Below are positions 17,569-25,368 of a stretch of 64,000 nt of DNA, one piece after another; the first letter of the stretch is position 1, and every line of letters starts with the position of its first letter. Source of the stretch: Telluria beijingensis (GTDB lineage: Bacteria > Pseudomonadota > Gammaproteobacteria > Burkholderiales > Burkholderiaceae_D). The translations under genes and the position numbers were made by a program. The notes under the pieces were generated by a model, which was not told the DNA's origin, made no database searches, and was given only the letters and a program-made list of their open reading frames with translations. The stretch spans positions 4,516,870-4,580,869 of the forward strand of contig NZ_CP132480.1 in NCBI RefSeq assembly GCF_030770395.1, read 5' to 3'.

Positions 17569-18276
17569 CTAGACACTGGACACGCTGACTTCGGCCGAGA
17601 ACACATAGCCGGCCCCGCGTACGGTCTTGATCAGGGCCGGCTGCTTGCCGTCGTCGTTCAGGCGCAGGCGCAGGCGGCTGATCTGCACGTCCAGCGAGCG
17701 GTCCAGCGGACCGGCGTCGCGCCCGCGGGTCTGCTCGCACAGCAGTCCGCGGTCGAGGACCTGGCCGGGATGCTCGATGAAATACTTGAGCAGCTGGAAA
17801 TCGAGCCCGGTCAGGGATACCTCCGCGCCCGCATGGTCGACCACGGTGCGCTCCTTGAGGTCGAGCGTGAAACCGACGAAGCGGTAGTAGCGCGCCGGCG
17901 GCGCCTCGGGCGCGGCGCGGCGCAGGATCGCCTTGATGCGGGCCAGCAGCTCGCGCGGACTATAGGGCTTGGCGATATAGTCGTCGGCGCCAAGCTCCAG
18001 GCCGACGATGCGGTCGGTCTCGTCCGAGCTGGCGGTAAGCATGATGATCGGCACGTTCGACTGCTGCCGTACCTGCTTGCACAGCACGAAGCCGTCGGTA
18101 TCGGGCAGCATCACGTCCAGGATCACCAGCGACAGCTGCTCGCCGTGCGCCTGCAGCTCGGCCAGGAAGCTCTCGCCGTCGTGCGACAGGATCACCTCGT
18201 ACTGGTTCTTCTCCAGGTAGGTCTTGAGCAGTACACGGGTTTTTTGGTCATCGTCCACGATCAGTATCTTGCGCAC
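17569..18276 (-). CDS. OmpR-family response regulator
   Basis: Predicted 235-residue DNA-binding response regulator. The receiver has acidic DDD near residue 9, phosphoacceptor Asp in LVILDVMLPDTDG (about residue 54), Thr in IIMLTASSDE and Lys in YIAKPYSPREL. The C-terminal winged helix has DFQLLKYFIEHPGQVLDR and DVQISRLRLRLNDD...IKTVRGAGYVF. The start is GTG (VRKILIVDDD) and lies inside the last 29 nt of the solute-binding gene, so translation is coupled. Likely regulates the utilisation block upstream of it on the same strand. Confidence 0.92.
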   Translation of the reverse strand: MRKILIVDDDQKTRVLLKTYLEKNQYEVILSHDGESFLAELQAHGEQLSLVILDVMLPDTDGFVLCKQVRQQSNVPIIMLTASSDETDRIVGLELGADDYIAKPYSPRELLARIKAILRRAAPEAPPARYYRFVGFTLDLKERTVVDHAGAEVSLTGLDFQLLKYFIEHPGQVLDRGLLCEQTRGRDAGPLDRSLDVQISRLRLRLNDDGKQPALIKTVRGAGYVFSAEVSVSSV

Positions 18277-19651
18277 CCGGTGTCCCCTGGCTGGTTATAT
18301 TGAATAGTCTGAACAAGGCGGCCAGCCGGCGCTGGGCCACCGCGACCGGCGCCCGGTCGTCGAGAAAGAAGCGGTGCACTTCAGCGATGATCGCGTCGCG
18401 CGTCGCTTCGTCGGTGGCCATGCGGTGCACCAGGCTCGGCGCCTGGACGCCAGCGCCTTTGGCGAAGGTGTTCCACGAGGCGCGCGCGCAACTGTCCATG
18501 CGCGCCGGATCGGCGTCACGCCGTACCGGCACCCCGCCCTTGAGCAGGTTGAACTCGGCCTGGACCGCGGGCGACAGCAGCAGGCGCGCCATCTTTTCCT
18601 GGGCCTGCCGATGCCGGTAGTCGCCGGCGAACATCGACAGCGTATCGACGCTGTACAGGTGATAGCGGTCGCTGCCCGGCGCGCCAGTGCAGCCGTAATC
18701 CCGGTCGAGCGTCATGCCGAGCCCGCCCAGCTCGGCCTTGGCCCAGTCGCCCGTGATCATCATGGCGGCCTGGCCGCGCGCGAACTGGCGCGCCACCTCG
18801 GTCCAGGACCGCTCGGCGAGCGGCGCGCGCGACCAGCCCTTGACGCTGCGCAGGTGCTGCAATGCACGCGCGGTGCGCGCGTCGAAGGCGGCCGCCGGGC
18901 TGCGCCGCACGAACAGCTCGCGATAGAAGTCCGGGCCGCCCCCGGCCAGCACCAGGTTCTCGAACAGGGTCGCCACCTGCCACGGTTCGCTGCTGTGCGC
19001 CAGCGGCTCGACGCCCACCGCCAGCAGGCGCCGGGCGACGGCCTCGAATTCGTTCCAGTTGCGCGGCGGCGCCAGGCCATGCCGGGCGAACAGTGCGCGG
19101 TTGTAGTACAGGGTATTGACGCGATGGATGCCGAGCGGCGCCGCCATCGTGTGCTTGCGGTAGTGGATCAGGTCTTGCACCGTGGGGAACAGGACCCCAT
19201 TCCAGTCGTCGGCGACGGCAACGCTGTCCAGTTCGAGCAGCAGCCCCATCTCGGCCCATTCGGCCACCGACACGCCGATAATCTGGGTGACTTCGGGCGC
19301 GTCGCCCGCCACCACCCGGCCCTTGAGCACCTTGCCGGCGCCGATGCCGGCGCCGCCGGGAATGGCGGCATCCTGCCATTCGATGCCTTCGCTTTTCAGG
19401 CGCGCAGCCAGCAGGTCGGCGGCCTTACGCTCGCTGGTCGACGTCCACCAGTGCAGCACCTGCAGTCCGGACGACTGGGTGGCCGGCGCCGCTGCCGCCA
19501 GCGGCGGCACGATGCCGATCGCCTGGCCCGCGGCGTGGACGCGGCCGGGAGCGGCGCAGGCCAGCGCCGCCACCACCAGCAATGCGCGGATCGTCGTCGC
19601 CCGCCACCGCTCACGCCACTGCCAAGCCACCTGTCCGATCGACGCTGTCAC
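18248..19651 (-). CDS. Extracellular sugar-binding protein, GtsA-like, without transporter
   Basis: Predicted 467-residue family-1 solute-binding protein. A GTG start and about 40-residue signal region (TIRALLVVAALACAAPG) lead to LQVLHWWTSTSERKAADLL. Typical sugar-binding features follow: GAGKVLKGRVVAGDAPEV, PLGIHRVNTLYYNRALF, GQAAMMITGDWAKAEL. The family normally feeds an ABC importer, but no permease or ATPase gene is near. The gene overlaps the response-regulator start by 29 nt, so it probably works with the sensor kinase as a ligand-presenting receptor, as the chitin-oligosaccharide binding protein does for ChiS in Vibrio. That role is inferred, and transport with permeases encoded elsewhere is possible. 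Confidence 0.82.
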   Translation of the reverse strand: MTASIGQVAWQWRERWRATTIRALLVVAALACAAPGRVHAAGQAIGIVPPLAAAAPATQSSGLQVLHWWTSTSERKAADLLAARLKSEGIEWQDAAIPGGAGIGAGKVLKGRVVAGDAPEVTQIIGVSVAEWAEMGLLLELDSVAVADDWNGVLFPTVQDLIHYRKHTMAAPLGIHRVNTLYYNRALFARHGLAPPRNWNEFEAVARRLLAVGVEPLAHSSEPWQVATLFENLVLAGGGPDFYRELFVRRSPAAAFDARTARALQHLRSVKGWSRAPLAERSWTEVARQFARGQAAMMITGDWAKAELGGLGMTLDRDYGCTGAPGSDRYHLYSVDTLSMFAGDYRHRQAQEKMARLLLSPAVQAEFNLLKGGVPVRRDADPARMDSCARASWNTFAKGAGVQAPSLVHRMATDEATRDAIIAEVHRFFLDDRAPVAVAQRRLAALFRLFNITSQGTPGAQDTDRGR

Positions 19652-19731
19652 CCGATATCCCGCAGAAAACGCTGATTATAGCGCCGCTCCCAGGTGCTTG
19701 TGGCGCAATCGGCGTCCCAAGCATGCCACGT

Positions 19732-22302
19732 CTAGCGCCTGTCAATACGGGCCACCAGCCCCGGCCTGCCATTGCGGTCGAAAGCCGCCACCTGGATCAT
19801 CCCTCGTTCCGCGATCGGTCCCGTCACGATCTTGCTGACGGCCGTCGGCGCGCTGCCGTCGGTCGTGTAGCGCAGCGTCATACCGGGCAAGACGTGGTTG
19901 ACCAGCACCCGCTGCCCCTCGAGCAGCAGGCCGGGCGGCGCGATGCGGTAGTCGACGCCCTTGCGCTCCAGGTCGAGGCGCGGCAGCACGCGCTGGCCCA
20001 GGGCATTGACGAAGCCCGACCACGCGCGGCGGTGCAGCGCGGCCGCCTTGCCGGCGTCAAGCTCGAGCGCCCAGGCCGGATCGGGCGCCCAGGCCCGCTC
20101 GGCCACCGCCAGCAGGCGCGGCATCACCAGGTAGTCGATCCCCTTCGGATCGCGCACGGTCTCGGTGAACAGCGTCGCTTCCAGGCCGCGCACACGGCGC
20201 TTGCCGTAGTCGGTCAGCCCATCCTTGCCGATACGCGCGGCCGCGGGCGCATTCTTGAGGTAGTCGAAGGGAATGAAGTCGTAGGTGGTCTGCAGCTCGA
20301 CATAGTCGCCCCAGTTCATGCCCGGTTCCTCCGGATTGGCGTTGTACGACATGTCCATGTACATCTTGGTCACCGGCGCCAGCACGACGTCGTAGCCGGC
20401 ATTCGCAAGGCGGTAGGCCAGGTCTTCGGCGCCTTCGGTATTGTTCCAGACCCAGGCATGGAAGCCCTTTTGGGTGAAGCGCGGGTTCGGGATCAGCTTG
20501 TGGCGCCCGTGCAGCATGGTCTTGCGCGCCGCGAGTTCTTCCCAGCCCGAGGTGTACAGGCCGTGCTTGCGCAGCATGCCGTCGACCCGCTCGTAGAAGA
20601 AGTCCCACAGGTCGGCGGTCGATTCGAGCTGGTGCTTTTCCATCATGCGGTGGGCCGCCGGCGATTTTTCCCAGGCGCCATGCGGCAGTTCGTCGCCACC
20701 CATGTGGATCGTGTGCAGCGGCACGCCGGCTTCGCGGTGCAGCGCCACCACCTCGTCGACCACGTGCTGGACGAAGGTGAAGCTCGATTCCAGGCCCGGA
20801 TTGAGCACGTGGTCGTTGTACAGCTGCGGCGATTTGTAGACCGATTTGTCCTCGAAGTCGTTGAGCAGGTACTTGGCCGCGTCCTTGTCGCCGGCCGCCT
20901 TCAGGCGGTGGTAGCGCGCCTCCATCGCCTGCACGGCGGCGCGCGCATGGCCCGGCATCTCGATCTCGGGGATCACCTCGATATGGCGCGCGGCGGCGTA
21001 GCGCAGGATCTCGATGTAGTCGGCGCGGGTATAGTAGCCGCTGCCGTACGGATCGCGCGGGTCGGGGCCGGAGCCGTAGGCCGGCTGCAGGCGCACGCCC
21101 GGCTTCGCGCTGTGGCCGCGCACGGCGCCGATGGTGGTCAGCTCGGGCAGGCCGCGGATCTCGAGGCGCCAGCCTTCGTCTTCGGTCAGGTGGAAGTGGA
21201 ACTTGTTCAGCTTGTAGCGCGCCATCAGGTCGAGCCACTTGAACACGGTTTCCTTGGTATGGAAATTACGCGCGACGTCGAGCTGGAAGCCGCGGTAGCC
21301 GAAGCGCGGCGCGTCGACGATCGTCACCTCGGGCACGGACTGGTCGGCGGCCCCTGGCAGCGGCAGCAGGTCGCGCAGGCTTTGCAGGCCGTAGGCGACG
21401 CCGGCCGGGCTGTTGCCGACGATGGCGATGCCGCTGTCGGCGCCGACCGTCAGGCGGTAGGCCTCGGGCGATGCCTGGCCCTCGACCTTGCCCACGGAAA
21501 GGCGCAGCGCGGGCCCGCCGGCAGGAAGGTTTTGGGGGAATAGCGAGCGCGCCAGCGCCGCCTCGTTCTTCAGCGCGGCATCCGCGCTCACTTGCGGCTG
21601 CCCGCGCAGCGCCAGGCGGCCCTTGCCCTGCTCGAGTTGCAGCGGCGTCGGCAGCACCAGGGGCACGTCGGCCGGCGCCAGCAAATCGGCGCCGGTATTG
21701 GCGCGGTAGGTGTCGGCCGGCGTCACCACCTGGCGCGGGTCGGAGCCCTTGTCCAGTTGCTCGGGACGCGTGACCGGCAGCAGCGCGAAATCGGCGATGG
21801 CGACCCCGACGTCGGGATGACTGTCATAGACCAGGTAGGGACCGATCGGGGCGCGCGCCATCTTGATGACGATCTGGGGGTGGTAATAGACGATGTCGAG
21901 CGTCTGGCCTGCGCCCAAGCCTGCAAAGCCGGGCAGCGGACGCATGCGGAACAGGTTGCCGGCCACCTGCTCCATGCTCACATTACCCGAGGCTGGGCCG
22001 GTGACCACGCCGTCCATGGCGTTGAAATAGATCGCCCAGCCCTGGGCTGGCAAGGGCTGGCTATCCTTGTTGGTAAGGATCATGCGGGCCTGCGCCCGGC
22101 CCTGCGGCATCTGCGGCGTGAACTCGTTGCGCAGCAACTCCCAGCGCATCTGCAGGCGCGCGCCGCTGGCGACGCCGCCCGCCGGCGCGGCGCTGGCCTG
22201 CGCCGCCGGAGCCTGCGGCGCCGCCAGCGCGTTGGACGCCAGCGGCGCCGCCAGGATCAGCGATGCCAGGGCACAGCCACGAACCATTCTTGTTGTCTCC
22301 AC
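19732..22302 (-). CDS. GH20 beta-N-acetylhexosaminidase
   Basis: Predicted 856-residue secreted chitobiase-type enzyme releasing terminal GlcNAc/GalNAc from oligosaccharides. Order: signal peptide (RGCALASLILAAPLASNALA), N-terminal carbohydrate-binding beta domain (about 45-200), GH20b domain (about 210-330), catalytic TIM barrel (about 335-745) and a small C-terminal Ig-like domain. The catalytic Asp-Glu pair of substrate-assisted hydrolysis is in IHMGGDELPHGAW, Glu near residue 537. Other barrel motifs: RGFQLDVARNFH, FHFHLTEDEGWRLEI, EIEMPGHARAA, WNNTEGAEDLAYR. A GTG start with AAGGAG 6 nt upstream is preferred; ATG at 22287 is the alternative. It sits between two binding-protein genes. With the permease at 28128-29501 it points to chitin-oligosaccharide or N-glycan use. 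Confidence 0.93.
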   Translation of the reverse strand: METTRMVRGCALASLILAAPLASNALAAPQAPAAQASAAPAGGVASGARLQMRWELLRNEFTPQMPQGRAQARMILTNKDSQPLPAQGWAIYFNAMDGVVTGPASGNVSMEQVAGNLFRMRPLPGFAGLGAGQTLDIVYYHPQIVIKMARAPIGPYLVYDSHPDVGVAIADFALLPVTRPEQLDKGSDPRQVVTPADTYRANTGADLLAPADVPLVLPTPLQLEQGKGRLALRGQPQVSADAALKNEAALARSLFPQNLPAGGPALRLSVGKVEGQASPEAYRLTVGADSGIAIVGNSPAGVAYGLQSLRDLLPLPGAADQSVPEVTIVDAPRFGYRGFQLDVARNFHTKETVFKWLDLMARYKLNKFHFHLTEDEGWRLEIRGLPELTTIGAVRGHSAKPGVRLQPAYGSGPDPRDPYGSGYYTRADYIEILRYAAARHIEVIPEIEMPGHARAAVQAMEARYHRLKAAGDKDAAKYLLNDFEDKSVYKSPQLYNDHVLNPGLESSFTFVQHVVDEVVALHREAGVPLHTIHMGGDELPHGAWEKSPAAHRMMEKHQLESTADLWDFFYERVDGMLRKHGLYTSGWEELAARKTMLHGRHKLIPNPRFTQKGFHAWVWNNTEGAEDLAYRLANAGYDVVLAPVTKMYMDMSYNANPEEPGMNWGDYVELQTTYDFIPFDYLKNAPAAARIGKDGLTDYGKRRVRGLEATLFTETVRDPKGIDYLVMPRLLAVAERAWAPDPAWALELDAGKAAALHRRAWSGFVNALGQRVLPRLDLERKGVDYRIAPPGLLLEGQRVLVNHVLPGMTLRYTTDGSAPTAVSKIVTGPIAERGMIQVAAFDRNGRPGLVARIDRR

Positions 22303-22330
22303 GGGTCTCTCCTTACCTAAAAAACTTGTA

Positions 22331-23590
22331 TTACTTATGCGGTGGTTTGTACCACCGGACGAAACTGCCTTGCAAGCTGCGCGCCGCCTCCTGCGGCGCC
22401 AGCGTGCCATCCAGGACCTGGGCGTTCACGTTCCACAGCACACTCTCCATGCTCGGCACCCCGCGATGCAGCACCTGGGCATTCAGGCGCACGGTCGACG
22501 CGCAGCTATTGCGCCATTCGACCATCTGCTTGGCCACCGGGTCGCGCACCGCGATCAGGTGGTTCGACAGCGTGAAGAAGCCGGTCAGGCGGTTGCTGTA
22601 GATGTCGGCGAATTCCTGCGACCCGACCCAGGCCAGGAAGGTATAGGCGTCTTCCTTGTTCTTCGACTTGCGGTTCACGCCGAGCCCCAGGTCCATGTGA
22701 TCCGAGATATAGCAGGCGTCGCCGCGCCGGCGCACCGGCGGCGGAAACACCCCGAGCTGCAGCCTAGGTGCGCCGTTGAAGTTGGCGATGTCCCAGGACC
22801 CGGCCGGGTAGATCGCAGCGCGCCCGGCCGCGAACATGGCCTGGCTCTGGCCATACGTTTGCGTGGCTGCGCTTGGCGCGAGATAGGCGCCCATGCGCGC
22901 GCCGAAGCGCAGGGCTTCCACGAACGGCGCATCGGTCAGCTTTGCGCGTCCGGCCAGCAGGGCTTGCTGTCCCTCCTCGCCGCGCCAGAAGTTGGGACCG
23001 ATATTGGTGAAGACCAGCTGGCTCGATTCCCACTTGTCGGCGGTGCCGAGCGCCAGCGGGTTGACGCCGCTCTTTTTCAGCACCTCGAGGACGGCGAAGA
23101 ACTCGTCGACCGTGCGCGGAGGCTGCAGGTCGAGCTTGCGGAAGATCGCCTTGTTGTACATGAAGCCATGGATCACCGAGGCCACCGGCATGCAGAACGA
23201 TTCCTGCCCGCCCGCCGTCTGCCACGCCGCCAGCGCGCCCGGCTCGAAATACTGCATGCCGGCCCGGCCGTCCAGCCGTTCCAGATGCCCTTGCCGGTAC
23301 AGCGACAGCGAGACGTCGAAGGGACGGCAGGCGACCAGGTCGCCGGCCGTCCCCTGGTCGAGGCGCGCGGCCAGGCTGGCATCGTATTCCGTGGGCGCGC
23401 TGGGCGCGAACCGGACCTCGATGCCGGGATGGCTGCGCTGGAATGCCGGGATCAGCACCTGTTCCCACAGCGCCTTGTCGTCGACGCGCCAGCTTTCGAT
23501 CACCAGGGTGCCTGCCTGCGCAGCCGGAACGGCAAGCAGCGCGCAGCATGACAGGAACTGGAACAGCCGGAGCAAGCGCATCGCGATCAT
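22331..23590 (-). CDS. Second extracellular sugar-binding protein
   Basis: Predicted 419-residue periplasmic binding protein (family 1). Signal peptide in LLRLFQFLSCCALLAVPAAQA, then GTLVIESWRVDDKALWEQVL, SVIHGFMYNKAIFRKLDL, AAIYPAGSWDIANFNG and DHMDLGLGVNRKSKNKEDAY. The ATG at 23590 lies right after AAGGAAGAG; a second ATG at 23581 is possible. Only 8 nt separate it from the lipoprotein stop, so the two are co-transcribed. No ABC membrane or ATPase subunit follows. It is not a close duplicate of the binding protein at 18248-19651; only the family plan is shared. Confidence 0.83.
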   Translation of the reverse strand: MIAMRLLRLFQFLSCCALLAVPAAQAGTLVIESWRVDDKALWEQVLIPAFQRSHPGIEVRFAPSAPTEYDASLAARLDQGTAGDLVACRPFDVSLSLYRQGHLERLDGRAGMQYFEPGALAAWQTAGGQESFCMPVASVIHGFMYNKAIFRKLDLQPPRTVDEFFAVLEVLKKSGVNPLALGTADKWESSQLVFTNIGPNFWRGEEGQQALLAGRAKLTDAPFVEALRFGARMGAYLAPSAATQTYGQSQAMFAAGRAAIYPAGSWDIANFNGAPRLQLGVFPPPVRRRGDACYISDHMDLGLGVNRKSKNKEDAYTFLAWVGSQEFADIYSNRLTGFFTLSNHLIAVRDPVAKQMVEWRNSCASTVRLNAQVLHRGVPSMESVLWNVNAQVLDGTLAPQEAARSLQGSFVRWYKPPHK

Positions 23591-23598
23591 CTCTTCCT

Positions 23599-25305
23599 TT
23601 AATAATGGGCGTACGGATTCTTGCCCTGATTGGCGTAGTACAGCCAGGCCGTTCCCGCCACGCTGCCCGAACTGGTGAAGTCCGGATTGGCGTTCTGGGT
23701 GGCATACGGCATGGCGCCCAGCTTGTCCACCATATAGTTCAGCGACTCCAGCATCTGGTCGGACGAATTGCCCGCGCATTGCATGCCGGGTGCGCCCTGG
23801 CGCATGGCCATGATCGCACCCAGGCTGCCCTCGCTCCAGGCGAAGGGCGTCGGCGGCACGCCATTGTGGATGGCGTCATGGAAGCCGACGATGCCGGTCA
23901 CCTTGCGCGACGGGTAGTCCAGCTTGCCGTTCACGCTGAAATAATCGCACATGGCGGGCAAGGCGGAAGCAAACGGCTGCCCCAGGCTGCCGGTATTCCC
24001 GAGCGCCAGCACCGACCACGAATAGGTGTCGAGATAGCGTTCGCTCGTATTCAGGGTCTGGGTATTGGCGTCGTAGCCGCCCAGGAAGCGCGTACCGTTC
24101 CACAGGCTTTCCGACATCTTGCGCAGCGCCGTCGCCGCCGCCAGGTACTGGCTGCCGCCATTGAGCGCATGGAACTGGTGCATGCTGGCATAGGCATCGA
24201 GCTGGTGCTCGAGGGCGAAGATGCCGCTACGGCCCGGCGCATAATTGGTCGGCGCGAAGCGCAGGCCGGATTGCGGCGCGCCGTTGATCGTGATCGCGAC
24301 CAGTTCGCCCCGCAGGTAGTCGTGCAGGCGGGTCGACATGGTCAGGTATTTGCTGCTATTGAAGGCCTTCTGGTAGGCGTTGAGCGCCATGCCGAACCAG
24401 GCATTGGCTCCGGCGATGCGCATGTCGACGCCCGGGTTGGCGTCGGCGCCATCGGTCGTGTAGGCGAACACCCAGGCGCCGGACGGCCCCTGCAGCTTGG
24501 CCATCGCATTGATTATCTGGTCGGCATTAGCCTGGTCGCCGGCCAGGCTGAAGGCGATCACGGCCAGCGCCTGGTCGTACAGGAAGGCCGAATCCATGTC
24601 GTGGAAGCTGCGGATCAGGCGTCCGGCCCCATGCGGGCCGCCGGTCACGAGCGGCGTGTTCATCATGCGCTGCAGGCCGGCGATCTGCGCATTCGACGAC
24701 GTGGCGGGGGCCGGGAAATAGGCCGCGGTGTAGGCAGTCAGCGTGGCCGGATCGACCGGCAGCGACAGTTTGGTCGTTCCGTTGACCTGGCCGCTGCACC
24801 AGCCACCCGCAGCATTGCAGTTGGCGCCAGCCAGCGGGTTGCTGCCTGCCGGATGCAGCACCAGTACCGCGCGGTCGGCGCTGCCCACCGAACGCGGCAG
24901 GGTCAGGCTGAAACTGCCGTCGGGACGAATCTCGGCGCTTGCGTCGGCCTGGTAGTAGAACACGTCGTGGTGCACGAACAGGCCGAGGCGGTAGTTCTGC
25001 ACGCTGCCGGCGGGCAGCGAGTGGGCGCCATGGAACACGGTCTGGGTGCTCGACTGCAGCAGCTGCGAGACGCCAAAATTGACCGCCGGCGCCGCCGCCA
25101 GCGGCGGCTCGTTATACGGAAAGTCCCAGCCCGACCAGACCGGCCAGGGCGACGCCTGCAGCGCCGGCGCCGCCAGCTGGCGCGAGGCCTGCTGCATTGT
25201 CCCTGCCTCATCGCCGCCGCCAACGCCACAGCCGGCCAGCAACAGCATTCCCGCGCCCAGCGCCACCGGCCACAGGCCCCGCACATCCTTGTTCGCACCA
25301 CGCAT
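23599..25305 (-). CDS. Large lipoprotein of unknown function (glycosidase-like helical repeats)
   Basis: Predicted 568-residue lipoprotein. The start MRGANKDVRG has GAGGAGA at ideal spacing and leads to lipobox LLLAGC with the lipidated Cys near residue 25. A beta-rich N-terminal part is followed (about residue 230 onward) by repeated helix pairs with aromatic and glycine loops: GAWVFAYTTDG, GANAWFGMALNAYQ, YLDTYSWSVLALGNTG, TPFAWSEGSLGAIMAMRQ. That pattern resembles (alpha/alpha)6-barrel glycosidases and lyases, so a surface carbohydrate-active enzyme is plausible, but I recognise no named family and see no certain catalytic acids. It lies between the TonB receptor and the binding protein in the utilisation block. 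Confidence 0.6.
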   Translation of the reverse strand: MRGANKDVRGLWPVALGAGMLLLAGCGVGGGDEAGTMQQASRQLAAPALQASPWPVWSGWDFPYNEPPLAAAPAVNFGVSQLLQSSTQTVFHGAHSLPAGSVQNYRLGLFVHHDVFYYQADASAEIRPDGSFSLTLPRSVGSADRAVLVLHPAGSNPLAGANCNAAGGWCSGQVNGTTKLSLPVDPATLTAYTAAYFPAPATSSNAQIAGLQRMMNTPLVTGGPHGAGRLIRSFHDMDSAFLYDQALAVIAFSLAGDQANADQIINAMAKLQGPSGAWVFAYTTDGADANPGVDMRIAGANAWFGMALNAYQKAFNSSKYLTMSTRLHDYLRGELVAITINGAPQSGLRFAPTNYAPGRSGIFALEHQLDAYASMHQFHALNGGSQYLAAATALRKMSESLWNGTRFLGGYDANTQTLNTSERYLDTYSWSVLALGNTGSLGQPFASALPAMCDYFSVNGKLDYPSRKVTGIVGFHDAIHNGVPPTPFAWSEGSLGAIMAMRQGAPGMQCAGNSSDQMLESLNYMVDKLGAMPYATQNANPDFTSSGSVAGTAWLYYANQGKNPYAHY

Positions 25306-25368
25306 CACGTTCTCCTCGTTTGCACAGCTGCCCACCGGCCGCCGGGCGGCGGCCGGCACATCACGCCA

